A stretch of 64,000 nt of DNA from Cordilura impudica (GCA_963682025.1 OY821517.1:231115603-231179602), one strand, 5' to 3'. Shown: positions 22,133-34,937, numbered from the stretch's first letter. Translations and numbers: made by a program. Notes: generated from the sequence alone by a model not told the origin.

Positions 22133-23683
22133 TTTGGTCCTTCGAACAGTCCTAGAAGACTAGGATTAGATTGATCCGGTGGAAATTTGTCCACTATTTG
22201 ACTTCGGCAGCTGTTTGCAACAAACAACAGTTCCAAGATGCAGGCAAGAGGTCTGTTACGTAACATTGGTGTCTTCATCGTGCATCACGTGCTAGTGAAG
22301 AAGACGTCATCTAAGGCTTTACGTGTGCATCCAGTCACAATAAAGTAAAAGTTCATCCCGGCACAAAATTATAGAAGTGCATCCCGGCACAAGAAGGAAG
22401 AAGTTGATTTTGTCACTACAAAGTCTCTAAGACAAACACAACAATAAGTGGAAAAATTGATTGGGTATGTACAGTGTATGAAATATATTTTGTGCGATTG
22501 CTCAATTTCTCTGTACAAAAATTGTGTTAAAACTCCAAAAAAATCCACTTTAAACAAAAAATATATTTAATTAATAACCATAACCTTAAAATATAATGTT
22601 AAGGTCAGTACCATCACTATTGTACCATTAATAAAAGTACCATCACTATCGTCAAATAATTCCACTTCCAGTAAATACACACAAAAAAGCTCTTTAATTT
22701 TTCTGACATGCGCAGTAACAAAAACCTTTTTGTCATGTTCTTCACACTTAATCAACCAACAAGTATTTCGTTTGCAGCTGTTCCTATATCTTCAATGTAA
22801 GAACATTCAAGAACAAAGTTACACTTGTTAAACGTTTATTAGCAGCAGCGACGTCATAAAATAAAAGTTAGAAAAGAAAAGGAAAGTGTGTTAAAAAATA
22901 GTGTGAAAAGATTAAATAAATAAAATAAATTAAACATTTAAACAATAAAATATAAAAGACAGTGACTCTTCTAAAATAAATATTAAAAAAAAAAAAATAA
23001 ATTATATTATAAAGAATATTGTGTTGGTGCTTCCTCAAGATAAATGTGTGTGCAGTTTCTAAACGAAGAAAAGAAGTTGAGACATCTTACAACAACAACA
23101 ACAGTCATCATCAAAGGAAAAGGGTTTGCCGTGCGTGGTATTTTCTGGGGAAAAACGGTGAGTTGGGAATTAAATAAAGTAAACATTTATATAAATTTGG
23201 TGGATAGGTGAATGGAAATTAAAATAAATGGTAGCAAAAAAAAAAATAAAAAGGGCGGTATATTTTAAAATTAAAATTAATTAAAACCTGTTTTCAAAAT
23301 AAAATAAAACATATATCAATTTTTTTGGTGAAAAATTTTTTTTGCGGGTTTTTATTTTATTTATTTGAAGTGGTGCAAAAGGAGATACAAATTAAATATA
23401 TATATACTCACATGACAGTGCATAGGGCACAATATATTGTACAATTGTCGGTTTGGAGGAATATTGACAAACATTTCTGGAAAAATTTTTGTTTTTAATA
23501 AATATCCACACGATAATAAGACATCGTGGACATTGGCGATTTTTTGAAAATTTTTACAAATTCTTTGGTAGAGAAATTTCAAACCTGTCAGTTAGCTGGA
23601 AATCATAGTAACTACAGGTAAAAAAGGTAGTAAAGGTGGGATAATTTTATTTGAAGTTGAGGGTCAAATAATTAGACGCGATA
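22133..23683 (+). other. BEL/Pao leader
   Basis: Starts TTTGGTCCTTCGAACAGTCC, where TGGTCCTTCG is a plausible tRNA-complementary primer site. About 1.5 kb, AT-rich, no long frame. It contains a good splice donor-like ACGGTGAGTTGGG near 23,150. The 5.6-kb duplication ends inside it at 22607. Confidence 0.6.
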
Positions 23684-25000
23684 ATGGCTTTACGTAGAAA
23701 GTTTAAATTCGACATCTACCAGGTGAATTCGTACTGTCAGAAATTTGAGATGATGACAGACGGTAATCTTACATTGGGTCAACTGGAAATTAAGCAAGGC
23801 GAGTTAGAGCGAAGGTGGAGTAAATAAATTGATTCCTATGAAGCTTACATCATGCAGGAGGAAAAAGAGCCACAGTCAGAGGACTTCAAAGACGACATGT
23901 CACTCCAATTTGATAACGTTAGCGAGCAGTATCAAAATATAATGGCAAAAATTTCATAAAATCAATGCATTAAAGGGAAACGTAAACGCAGAAACAACCA
24001 TCGTTCACCATGCACCTCCAGCGCTTAAGTTACCACCTTGTGACACACAAAATTTTGAAGGGGGTTATTCCAAATGGCCTGCGTTTCGGGACATGTTTCA
24101 GGCAGTTTTTGGAAATCATCCACATTTAGCTCCAGCCCAAAAACTATATCACTTGCGTAGCAAAACGAGGGGGGAGGCCCACCACATCGTGAAACGGTTT
24201 GATTTGGTAGATGAAAATTCTGATTTGGCCTGGGAGGCTTAAAGAAATCGGTATGAAAATACTCGAATCCTTGTTCATCAACAAATGAAACAACTTTTTG
24301 GTATACAATCCGCTCAAAACGAAACTCCAAAGTCCATTAGAACAATTCAAAACGCAATTAACGATAGCTTATCAATTTTTAGTTCGTTCAAAATAGAAGT
24401 TGCTAATTGGGATCCTATTTTAGTACATTTATGCTCCTCTAAGCTTCCTGAGGAAACTTTACGGTCCTGGGAAGACTCTTTAATTAGCCACAAGGATTTG
24501 CCTACTTGGCTACAAATGAACCACTTCCTCACGAAGCGAATCGAAATTCTTGAAACGGTTTCAGACTTACGAAAATCGTCGGGCATAGAACCTCAGTCCT
24601 CAAAAACTAATACTTTTCATTCCACATTTGAATCAGATAAGTTTAATTGCAAAAAATGTAAGCAGAACCATCCATTAAGAATCTGCAAATACATTAAATC
24701 GCTCTCGGTTAGCGACAGAATCAAATTTGTTTATGCGAATAAATATTGTGCAAATTGTCTTTCGCCCACTCATTTTAAAACAAAATGTACTAGCACTCAT
24801 CTTTGTACCAAATGTAACCAAGAGCATCATACAATGTTACACCTTGAAGAAAAACCTAGAACTGATTCAAAGACTCCTTGTCCATCACCGCAACGCAATG
24901 ATGAAAGAATTACTCATTCAAAGCGATTCAACACTCCAAATACTAACCAAGAGGATTCTATTCAAGCGCATTTTTCTCAACATGAAGGAACTACTATTCT
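23684..25000 (+). pseudogene. gag: BEL/Pao Gag, broken
   Basis: Capsid/nucleocapsid precursor. It starts at ATG 23684 (MALRRKFKFDIYQVNSYC) and has a stop TAA at 23825, further stops and a shift before about 24,000, and TAA at 24241. The capsid core is clear (AQKLYHLRSKTRGEAHHIV). The frame from 24285 on is open and contains three cysteine-rich blocks near 24,650-24,840 (CKKCKQNHPLRIC, CANCLSPTHFKTKC, CTKCNQEHHTMLH), the usual BEL zinc knuckles. A short acidic/low-complexity linker leads to the protease. Confidence 0.9.
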
Positions 25001-28000
25001 TCCGACAGCTCTTGTTCATGTGGAACATCTGGGAGAAAATTTTAGCATTCGAGCATTATTAGATGCAGGTTCGGAAAAGAGTTTTATTTCAAAACGATTT
25101 CAAACCAATGGAGGCCCATCGCTACAAAATTTCTGGATTGGGTGGTACAGTAGTCGGAAGTTCAAAGGGCAGGTGTTATGTCACCTTAAAATCAAGAAAA
25201 TCAGAATTTCGAATTAAACTGAAAGTCATTGTGGTAGGACAGCTCTCACATTTTTTGCCCTCACGACCCGTCAAGGTTGAAAATCAAGAAGAAATCAGAA
25301 AGTTAGATCTAGCAGATCCATTTTTTTTCAAACCTGCGTCAATGGATATGATAATTGGTAGCGATTATTTGCCTTTTATTAATTTAACGGGAATAAAATC
25401 TAACGTCGGACGAAACCTAGAGGCAAAAGAGTCCCATTTTGGGTGGTATTTATCTGGACCAGAACCTTCTGGCGAGGTCAATGCTTTTTCAACCAGAATT
25501 TCTTCTTGCGATAATTTAATTCTACATGAACAATTACAAAAGTATTGGGAACTTGAAGAGGCAGAACCAGCCAGAACTAATTCTGAAAGTGATATATTTT
25601 GTGAAAATCTCTATCAACAAACGACAACCCGACAATCTGATGGTAGATACGTAGTCCGACTTTCATTAAAAGAAGAATATCCTCACGACATATTTTTGGG
25701 TCCTTCAAGGAACATGGCGCTTGCTCAATATCATCGAATGGAAAAAACGCTTGACAAGACCGCAGACTTGAAGGATCAGTACACAAAAGTTCTTCAAGAA
25801 TATATAGATTTAGAGCACATGGATCCAGCTGTGCATTTTGATACAAAGGATGAAAAACATTTTTCATTCTTTCTACCACACCATGCCGTTATCCGCCCCG
25901 AAAGTAAAACAACGAAGGTAAGAGTGGTATTTAACGCTTCCAAGAAATCCACTAGTAAATTCTCTCTGAATGATGTGTTGCACCAGGGAACAACTCTTCA
26001 GACTGATTTGGTAAAAATTATTCTAAGATGGCGAAACTATAAGTATGTCTTCACCGGGGACATTCAAAAGATGTATCGGCAAATTTTAGTGCACAAAGAC
26101 GATCGACCATACCAACGAATTTTATTTCGACCTGAAGCAGATCAGCCTGTAAAATCATTTGAGCTCAAGACGGTGACGTTCGGTGTAAATTGCGCCCCTT
26201 TCCTGGCGATTCGGACTCTCCTCTAGTTAAGTAAAGTTTGTAAAACTTCATTCCCAGAAGCTTCTAATATTCTAAAAAACGAAATATATGTCGACGACAT
26301 TTTATCGGGCGGACATACATTAGAGGAGGCGAAGCTGAAACAAGGTCAACTGACAAAGGCTTTGACATCGGCGGGATTTCCTATCAGAAAGATAGCAGCA
26401 AATGATCGGTTTCTCCTTGAACATGTGGCCCGGGAGGATCTTCTGGATGAAGATTTTTTAAAGCTTGATCAGTCCAGCACACTTAAGACGTTGGGGGTCC
26501 GCTGGAATGCGATGTTCGATTATTTTTACTATGAGGTAGAACCGATGAAAGTTGCCCCATCTGCAACAAAAAGACAAATCTTGTCAGTAATAGCAAGGCT
26601 GTTTGATCCACTCGGTTGGGTAGGGCCAATTGTCATAGTTGCAAAAATACTAATGCAGGAGTTATGGGAAGCAAAGTCCGATTGGGACGAGGGTGTCCCA
26701 CAAATCATACTCATAAAATGGAATTCATTTCTCGAAAACTTACCAAATATATCTAAAGTTACAATTCCTAGATATGTAGATTTAACACCGCACTGCCATA
26801 TACAAATACATGGCTTCTGTGATGCCTCAGAGCGAGCATATTTTGGGGCCGTATATATCGGAACAGAGAGTCCACACGGCGTTATAAAGTTCCTCCTATT
26901 AAGCCTACTACGTGTCCCAAACTCGAATTATGTGGTGCCGTATTACTTACTAAGATGATACAAGGGTTGACTATGAACGCAAATTACCCCTACGAAATGT
27001 TTTTTTGGACCGATTCTTCAACAGTACTTGGCTGGTTACAGAAACCACCCCATACTTTAAAAACTTTTGTCTCGAATCGCGTATCAAAAATCATCAACGC
27101 CGCCAGCATCAGCCATTGGAGACATGTAAAAACCGAAGACAATCCAGCCGATCTCGGTACACGAGGCTGCTCTCCTAGCGATCTTGCGAATAATTCACTG
27201 TGGTGGCATGGGCCCACCTGGCTTCAACAATCAATAACACTCTGGCCAAAACCACGAGTTTTTGATCCAACTGATCTCGAAACGAAAAAGACTCTAAACT
27301 TGCACTTAAAAACGGATAACATTGATGCGTTAGAACAATTTTCAAGCCTGGACCGTGCGCTCCGAGTTATCAGCTATATATTTCGACACATTCACCGAGT
27401 TCTCAAAAAACCATTTGCTAGCGAAAAATTTATAACGGCTACTGAAATTAAATTTGTTAAAAATCGACTTATATTTATCACCCAAAATTTTCATTTCTCC
27501 AAGGAGTATTTATGTCTCAATTCTGGATTAAGTTACGATGAGCGGCATCCAATAATTATACCAGAAAAGTCTCAATTCGCCGAACTTCTAGTGAAATATA
27601 CGCCCCAGATTTTTCTTCATGCAGAACATCATATTATGCTGCGAGCAATACGACAAGGATTCTACATGCCAAGACTTAAAAATCTGATACGAAAATGCAT
27701 TCGCGAATGTAAAGCATGTACGATTTATAAACACAAGTTCCAGCATCAAGTAATGGCCTCACTCCCCCCCCTGACCGGGTAAGATTTTCCCTACCGTTTA
27801 CATATACCGGTGTTGGCTTCGCTGATCCCTTTAATATAAAGTCCTCCACTCTGAGAAATGCAAAAATTCTAAAAGGTCATGCTGCAGTGTTCGTTTGCTT
27901 TTCAACTAGAGCTGTACATCTTGAAACCTGCTCGGATCTTTCGACTGATGCCTTCCTTGCCTGCTTCAACAGATTTACTGGGCGTAGAGGTCTCCCAAAG

Positions 28001-29299
28001 ACTATGTTCTCCGACAATGGCAGAAATTTTCTGGGCGCAAGCTACGCTCTACTAAAACTACACAATGAGTTCTTAAAATCAGCAGAAAAGGCTTTGATCG
28101 AAAAATACAGTATTTTCGGATTAACGTGGTCCTTTATACCACCCTACGCACCCCACATGGGTGGCCTTTGGGAGGCCGCGGTCAGAAGTATGAAGTCACA
28201 TTTGAAGAAAGTTACCCACAATCTGTCGTTTACGTTTGAAGAATTCACCACACTTCTCGTCCGTATAGAAGCCGTATTGAATTCAAGACCATTATCTCAT
28301 TTAACCGAAAATCCCAATGAAATACTACCTCTGACTCCAGGTCATCTTCTTCGCGGTGCTCCAATCATCGCCCCACCAGAAGGCCCAGCAGAACCCCAAC
28401 TTAAAGAGGTTTCATTTTTGAAACGCTGGGAGCGTTTGAAGGCTTTGCAGCAGATCTTCGCCCATAGGTGGAAAAGTGAATCTATCACCGAATTGCAACG
28501 TCGCTTTAAATGGAAAAAAGAAAGAGACAACCTAAAGGAAAACGATGTCGTTATTGTCAGAGACGATTTTTTACCTCCCACCGAATGGCGTCTTGGTCGC
28601 GTCAAGAATGTAATCTACGGTAAAGACAATAAAGTTCGAGTGGCTAATAGCTGCAACTTTTCTTATGGAAATAATGTCTTCTGCAACGCCAGACATCACA
28701 CCATGTTGCATAGACAAACTCGAGACCCTATGTCTTCTAGCTTTGAAGACCTGGGTCCACCATCCTCGGAAGATGACGAAACCGAGAAAAGCGGTTCCCA
28801 ATTTTCAGCTGATGATGAACGAGAGGACGACAGCATGAAGAAGGACGATAGTCATCTACACGATGCACCCACAACCATCCCAGCCATTGAGACGCTAAGC
28901 TTAAATGGTAACTTTGGCTCATCCATCACCAACCCCGCCCATAAAATACAGGGCAAACTTGCTGACGAGATCCCTCTCCCTGAGGTCCGCAGTGTAGTCC
29001 CCAGCATAGTGCTAATTCACCAGGCAACTCAAACTGCAGTTTCAACGAAGACACTGGTTAATCAGTCTACCCAAACTGACTGTCATGATTATGCAGTACC
29101 ATGTTCATCGATTTTGCCATCAACGTCAAAGAGTGCACTTGGGGGTACAGAGCCCACTTGGCCAATACCTCCACTTGTTCAGGTAAACTGGAATTTTCTG
29201 GGTCAGAAGATGTATACCACTTTTATTATCGACCCCAACGAACCCAAGTCATATATTCTGCGGAATGTTGCTAGATTGCTGCCTGATTTAGCCCCGTAA
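25001..29299 (+). pseudogene. pol: BEL/Pao Pol (PR-RT-RNaseH-IN), frameshifted
   Basis: Protease active site D-A-G-S at 25062-25073, with a frame change just after it (about 25,085-25,100). RT spans about 25,860-26,500 with VRVVFNASKK, FTGDIQKMYRQI and Y-V-D-D at 26287-26298; TAG interrupts at 26224. RNase H follows (HGFCDASERAYFGAVY, FFWTDSSTVLGWL), with a shift near 26,900-26,955. Integrase has a zinc domain (HHIMLRAIRQGFYMPRL, CRECKACTIY-like end near 27,720), a shift near 27,780-27,880, and a core with HLE, SDNGRNF and GGLWEA. A long acidic C-terminal extension (about 28,740-29,299) follows the usual post-integrase domain. No complete enzyme remains. Confidence 0.95.
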
Positions 29300-29506
29300 C
29301 TAACAAGGCTGGAGAAACATGTGGCCGATTTATTCTCGAGCCCCATTTTCCACATAAAGAATCCCACAAAATCATGTCTTTTTGCCTCTCCGAGAGCGTA
29401 TTGACTACAATGTGCCAGATTCGGTTCCTGACAACAATTTACTGACACATTCTAAGCAGTTTGATCCACTTGGACACCCCCTATTTAATACCTGGCGTAC
29501 AATTGA

Positions 29507-29678
29507 TGGTTTAGTTTTAAGTCAGTTATAATTAGAACTCCAAACAGAAAACAGCAAGAAGCTGTAATAAATTGTAAACCTCATTTTTTAAGAAAACGTT
29601 GCTGGTTTTTTTTTTTATTTAACTTTCTTGGAAAGTAATCTTGGCGAGGATCAACACATGGACTAACCCACATGAACA
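29507..29678 (+). repeat. 3' LTR of BEL/Pao element, 5' part missing
   Basis: Matches the last about 172 bases of the 5' LTR from ATGGTTTAGTTTTAAGTC to GAACA, with about eight differences. No polypurine tract precedes it, so the first about 265 bases of the LTR and the tract were deleted. Confidence 0.8.
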
Positions 29679-29704
29679 ATTATATACATTAATTTGTTGT
29701 TGAA

Positions 29705-30819
29705 TTAAAAAAAATTTAATTTGATTTCTTTATTGCTGCATATTTCACCAATATCTTCAGGAAAATTTTCATCCCTATCGACACAAATGTTGTGAAGAAC
29801 ACAACATTTTAATACACCAAATGCATTCTCGATCTTAACACGTGTTCTGCAAAATCTTAAATTATATTTTTTTTTCAAATCGCTCATGTTGCCATAATCA
29901 CGATATGGTGTCAAAAGATATCCCATTAAGGGGTATGCAAAATCTTCCAGTAAATGATAATCAGGAAAGCATAAACGCTGCAAATCTTTCCCTATAAATG
30001 ATAAATTTAATATCCGAGTCGTGGATTTTGCTGGGGATTCCAATGTATACGCCTAGGAATCGTAACTTCGAATCACAAATACCCTACATGGTTATTGAAA
30101 CACCATCATGCCTGTTCGCATACGTTGAGCGAATTTTATGTTTTGGTGTCCTTACTGAAATGTAAATACAAATGTAAAACAGTTATTGAAGCTGTTTTAA
30201 TAAAAATTTTTTTATAGCAATAGAGATTCTCATACTTTTTCAAACTCTTTCGCAACAGCTTTTTCATCGCCTGATTGAGGAAACTTTATTGCTTCCGGCG
30301 CTATATCTTCCATAATGAATTGTAAAACCTTGTTGAAGAAATTGTGAAGGTTTGACAATGAAATGACGAAAAGGTTTGCCACTTCTCTAAAGGTGGTTTT
30401 ATTCCCGCTAAACATACAAACAATATTTTTACTTCTTGAATTTATTGAATTTGGCCAAGCTTACCACAAAAATGACAAGATATGGGTTTCAACAGTTGTC
30501 TGTTGTCTTCCTCCCTGGTAGGATCGCTTGAAGTAACACCATGAATATATCTCAAAAAGAACAATGGCACGTTCCCGACTAATACGCAAATTGTTCTTAA
30601 ACTATAAAAATAAGTACATATACATATATACATATATTAGAAAAAGGAGTTATTGTCCTATGAAATTAAACATACATCAACTTCAGAGCATTCATTAATA
30701 ACGTTCTCCACAAATCATTTCACTCGCGGATTTCTTCCCATAATCATATAATATATTTCATCATCAGATGATGATCTAAAAATGTTTTTAGCACATAAAA
30801 GCGTAGTGATATTTTCCAT
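29705..30819 (-). pseudogene. PIF/Harbinger transposase, broken
   Basis: DDE nuclease of the PIF/Harbinger superfamily. Minus-strand text begins at ATG 30819 (MENITTLLCAKNIF), with MGRNPRV, a usual N-terminal block, soon after. TFREVANLFVISLSNLHNFF-like text lies at about 30,300-30,400. The C-terminal 29705-30043 is open and typical: DYHLLEDFAYPLMGYLLTPY, then RTRVKIENAFGVLKC with the catalytic Glu, then LHNIC. Stops and shifts lie between these parts. No partner Myb-like gene is adjacent, although a trihelix-like ORF occurs at 15.4 and 21.0 kb. Confidence 0.85.
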
Positions 30820-31084
30820 GTTAATTTATTTTAAACAAAATAAAAATTGAACTTTCTTTCATTTCTTCACACAAATACACATTAATAAAAACAAATGTCA
30901 GCTGTTTTAACGTGCGAAAGATGCAATATTTTCACATATTTATAGTGCGACATTTTTAGAAAAGAACACGTTACCCTTTCGCAAGGTTGACACTTTTTTA
31001 GAAAAGAACACAATAAGAGAAAAAAAAGTGCGAAATGGGAAAAACATGCAACATTTTTTTTCAGAAAAGAAAATGCCATAAGTG
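30820..31084. other. Short AT-rich spacer between two transposase pseudogenes
   Basis: Contains a repeated phrase, TTTTTAGAAAAGAACAC (about 30,953 and 30,992), and no ORF. It may hold the ends of the Harbinger and Tc3-like elements, but I could not delimit terminal repeats. Confidence 0.35.
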
Positions 31085-31091
31085 ACGCTTT

Positions 31092-31977
31092 TTATTTCTT
31101 ATAATGTGTATGACCTCCACCGTTAGAAATAACTTCATTTAAACGGAGAGGCATTGAGTTGACGAGATTATGAAGTTCATTTTGCGGAATTTTAGACCAT
31201 TCTTGCATTATAGCTGCTTTTAACTCGGTTAATGAATTATAACAACGTCCATTTTTATAGACTGCTTGGGTAAGCATTCCCCAAAGATTTTCCAATCCAA
31301 AACATTGATGTTTTTTCTTCGAAAAAACGTTTTGTTTTTCTTGCCGTGTGTATAGGAGCGTTGTCCTGCTGGAAAGTAAAATAATTTCCATAATTTTCTT
31401 CTACAAAGTCTATGAGCACATTGTCTAGCAATTCTACATAGTTCTCCGCATTCATTTTATGAGATATAAAGCAAATCGGAGAACGTTCTTTGCAACCAAA
31501 CGTTACCCAAGTCATCCCAAGGATCCTCCTTTAAAATTTCGGGCTACTCAATAACCTTGAAAACCATCAGGACCGTCAAGGTTAAACATTTTTTCATCAC
31601 TGAAGAGCACATTTTTCCATTCTTCTTCCCAGAATTTATATTTTTCTGCAAATGCCAATCTTGCTCCCTTGTGTCTTGGCGTAAGCTTGGGTTTGGTAAA
31701 GTTTTTTGTTTGGTAATGTGTAAATCATTATTTAAAATTTGGTTTATTCGCCGGGAAGTAATATTTAAACTTAGCTTTGCTTTTTTGACCACAACTGAAA
31801 TTGTTTGTGACTGCTAGGCGTTATAGTGCCGTATGATGTTGGATTTTTGACATAATTTTGAATTGTTGTTTTTGATCTATTAAGCGTAAAGGCAATATCT
31901 CTTATTGTGCGCCCAGTTTCGCGATATAAATCTATTTTTGTACGCTCCGCAAGAGACAAATGGCTTCCTCTGGGCAT
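31092..31977 (-). pseudogene. Tc3-like transposase, broken
   Basis: Tc1/mariner transposase read leftwards. The N-terminus MPRGSHLSLAERTKIDLYRE (ATG 31977) and IRDIAFTLNRSKTTIQNYV give the bipartite helix-turn-helix DNA-binding domain. The middle 31544-31792 has SRRINQILNNDLHITKQKT. The core 31255-31515 has TWVTFGCKERSPICF and QQDNAPIHTARKTK with the second catalytic Asp. The third block reads ENLWGML at about 31,280, but the usual SPDLNPI just before it is lost. The C-terminus is MPLRLNEVISNGGGHTHYKK. At least three frame changes. Confidence 0.9.
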
Positions 31978-32010
31978 TTTGATCTGTCATTAGTTTTATT
32001 TAATAAAAAA

Positions 32011-32430
32011 CAAGTAAGAAAATTATAGTCGGTCTAGACCGACTATACGATACCCTATACCATGCGTTTAGAGGCCCTATCTCTCAGGCCCAACTAAATG
32101 GATATAGAAAATAAGCATAAACCAAATTTGAGTGGGATTTTTATTAATATTTTTGGCTGCAGATATGAAAAAGTTCATATCGGTTGTTATATCTATGTAT
32201 ATGGGGACTATGCCCCAAAATGGACCGATTTTGACCATGTTTGGTAAAGTCTCTTGTATCTTGCAAAAATATACGGACGGACGGACGGACGGACATCGTT
32301 AAATCGAATCAGATAGTGATTCTGATTCGATCGGTATAATTAAAGATGGGTCTAGGTCAAATATTTTTGGTAGTTACAAACAGCAGCACAAAGTCATTAT
32401 ACCCAAACCACATAGTGGTATAGGGTATAA
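32011..32430 (+). mobile_element. Helitron-like (DINE-1 type) non-autonomous element
   Basis: Starts CAAGTAAGAAAATTATAGTC and ends GGTATAGGGTATAA. A perfect subterminal palindrome, TAGTCGGTCTAGACCGACTA, follows the start; an ACGGAC microsatellite lies in the middle (about 32,275-32,296). The same termini occur at 45399-46180 and 48526-49307. No target duplication is seen. It resembles the INE-1/DINE-1 class of fly genomes in layout; no protein is coded. Confidence 0.8.
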
Positions 32431-33783
32431 TTAAAGGAACCTCTGGTTTTTGCGATATTTATTCACTCAAATTTCCTATCCCAGAAAGCAAATACACAAA
32501 TCTTCTTAACAAATTCAATTCATTTAGATTCTTAGATTTTCTCAGTTATGAGATATCCTCAAAGGGAATCCAACCAAAAGTTGTATTCATTATGAACTGG
32601 CTTGCCAGAGACGTGATACAATGGCCTATAACCTACCTCCAAGTGGTGCTCCTGGGCAACGCTAAGCAAAGCCAGTTAATTCTGGTGATTATTCCTAGCG
32701 GCTAAAGTTAAGGAAGAGAAATGTCTGCCAGTGCAATCCCGTTCGGGGGATAACTGGTAGTTACTAAATTTGCCAACTGGTAGCGAAGCCTAACCAAAAG
32801 GCGCTAAATTTGGTACTGCGGGGAGATCGAATAGCCCAAAAAGAGGACTCTTCGACTTCTTGCGGAGAATAAGCGAACCATAACATAGGGATCTGATGGC
32901 TAACTGGTGGATCGTGAAACATCCAACCAGATGAAAAGGTTGTCACACCCCTTTAATATATGTGAATCCAAGTTGAAATGTTGGTATTGTTGGACCACAT
33001 TACGAACGTGGCACTAGAGGCTTTCGAATCTGACGTGCAGAGGAGATCGCTGTGTGTGACTAGTAGGGGTGGTAAGAGCTGGTATATGCGTTGTATGGGA
33101 ATGCTGGTATATGCGTTGGTTGGGTGGCATGAGTGGAAGATGAGTCGCAAGATGAATCGGATGCAAGAATGTCGGATGTAGCATGAGTAGAAGTCTTTTG
33201 ACGATACAAGAGTGCGTGAAAATGGATCAGAAAACTATGTTATGGTAAGCAAGGTCAATGCAGAGGTCTTTGACGAATCTTTTACGATCTCATTGGGAAC
33301 AGCCCCTCGGGGAATTTCGCAGTGGCTGTGGTGCCCATATCGCGGGCAGATCACAGATCGATGTGGAGGTGCATTCACCCAGGTGTTGCTACCTCTAAAG
33401 CAAAAGGGTTTTAGATAGGCCCGACCACAATGTAAACAGTGACGACAGCTCGAAAAATACAACACTGTATTTTTGTTTTAACAATCAAATCAGGGTTGCA
33501 TTTTGTAAAGAAATCGGAAGCAACAGCTATATTAAAAAGTATATGCTATCACCTTTATACACGTTGTATACATTGTTTTTATTTATTTGTGATTATTACT
33601 GTCAAAAATTCTTATTTGGGAAGAAATTTTTTTTAAACTTTGAAAATTCCACAGCACAGTTTATCACAAATAAAATTTTTGAAATAAATATAAAAAATAA
33701 ATAATAATGGCATTAAAGTAAGTAACATAATATACATTATAGTTTCAAAAGAAAATGTGTAAATACTAATGTACAGAAAAAAG
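32431..33783. other. Unclassified DNA, GC-richer in its first kilobase
   Basis: 32,560-33,430 is clearly GC-richer than its surroundings and may be the untranslated part of a LINE or other element; frames there are short and unfamiliar. GGTATATGCGTTG is repeated at about 33,079 and 33,105. From 33,471 on the DNA is AT-rich without signal. Confidence 0.4.
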
Positions 33784-34089
33784 CTAAGCAACAGGTACAC
33801 CAATGGTTGTTTGCCCAACAAATCTAGGTGTGACAAATGTCCACCATGAAAACTTAAGTGTTAGAGGAACCTCCTGAGGCGGACAAATAGAGGGATGTAA
33901 GGATTCTGCAGAGTTAGAACATGTCAGAGGAATTACAGAAACAAAGAAGAGCGCACCAATTTTCATGGCCAATTCAAATTTCAGGCAAGTTAATGCTGAA
34001 TTAAAGAATGTATTGGTCGGTACGGTTGGAGAAGCTCTTTTAACAAGAGAAAATATATTAACCGAAGACAAGTTACAGTTAACACCCAC
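33784..34089 (-). pseudogene. Unidentified 101-codon ORF
   Basis: Open minus-strand frame with a hydrophobic stretch (ELAMKIGALFFVSVIPLTC) and proline-rich end (SICPPQEVPLTLKFSWWTF). I do not recognise it. Codon text looks more protein-like than random AT-rich frames. It abuts a Helitron-like repeat at 34,100, so its upstream part may be cut off. It may belong to the same gene remnant as the minus-strand blocks at 34.9-36.3 kb. Confidence 0.3.
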
Positions 34090-34099
34090 TACAATTTTA

Positions 34100-34470
34100 A
34101 TGTATTCGCTTTGTGGTTAGGGTATAATGACTTAGTGCTGATGTTTGTAACCATCTTTAATTATACCGATTGGCTCAATCACTTTGTGAGTTGATTTAGC
34201 AATGTCCGCCCGTCCGTCTCTGTGTCCATGTAAACCTTGTAATCAAACTACAGCTCGCAAATATGAATATATTTTAATGCAATCTAGTATATAAGCGTCT
34301 ATCGGCCATAGAATGAACGCTATTTAAATTGGTGAAAATCTGTCCATGTTCAAATTTGATTTATGCTTATTTTCTATATCCAATTAGTTGGGCCTTAGAG
34401 ATAGGGCCTGTGAACGCATGGTATAGGGTATCGTATAGTCGGTCTAAACCGACTATAATTTTCATACTTG
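34100..34470 (-). mobile_element. Helitron-like element, decayed
   Basis: Reverse orientation: decayed GGGTATAATGAC start, CCGCCCGTCCGTC microsatellite, ACGCATGGTATAGGGTATCG, a GGTCTAAACCGAC palindrome and CATACTTG end. Similar to the right and left parts of 45399-46180 but shorter. Confidence 0.75.
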
Positions 34471-34934
34471 TTTAACTATAAGCTTCTAAGTGGGTATTTA
34501 TACATTTTTCTCCTAAAAATTATAATGCATATAAGTAGATACGAACTTGAATTAGTAAAAAATTAAACAATGTTATTTATATATATATATTTTTTTTAAT
34601 ATAGTGTGTGTTTAATGGGTTGTGATCTTGGGGAGGCAAGACTCCATACGTTACCGAGGGATCCGAACCGGTATGTCTATATTTATATATTTTTTGTACC
34701 TATATTCTAAATTTGTTATTTTTTCTATATTAAATTGATATTCAGATCTTGTTCTTACATATTTATAACATATAATAAACATCTTTTACAAAAGTCAATA
34801 TAGTGTTTTTTATTAAAATCCAATGGTTTTTTTTAATAACTTTTACAATTAGGTGGTCGATTTACAACAAAGTTGCTAGCTTTACAAAGTTACACAACAT
34901 ATTTACCTTTATATATCCTAACAAACTTTGTACA
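34471..34934. other. AT-rich DNA without gene
   Basis: One GC-richer patch (34,630-34,675, GAGGCAAGACTCCATACG) stands out. It contains GGATCCGAACC, but no tRNA fold is evident. Confidence 0.4.
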
Positions 34935-34937
34935 TCA

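Larger units (their letters stand above)
17001..22607 (+). repeat. 5.6-kb tandem duplication, copy B
   Basis: Second copy of 11393-17000. It begins inside the C-terminal Transib/RAG1-like piece and ends inside the BEL leader, after which the BEL element continues uninterrupted. Copy B therefore keeps the original right flank and copy A the original left flank. Confidence 0.95.
21695..29678 (+). mobile_element. BEL/Pao LTR retrotransposon, degenerate
   Basis: 5' LTR, leader, gag, protease, RT, RNase H, integrase and a shortened 3' LTR. ATTA precedes the 5' LTR (21691-21694) and follows the 3' LTR (29679-29682), fitting a 4-bp target duplication of one insertion. BEL/Pao is shown by the Gag core (FEGGYSKWPAFRDMFQAVF style), a DAGS protease, an IYVDDILSGG RT motif and a GGLWEAAVRSMK integrase block. 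LTR differences (roughly 4-5% over the shared 170 bases by eye) and many frame breaks mark it as inactive. Confidence 0.9.

Noticed and set aside
34620..34690. GC-richer patch with GGATCCGAACC resembling a tRNA T-arm
   Set aside because: No acceptor stem or anticodon arm can be built around it.
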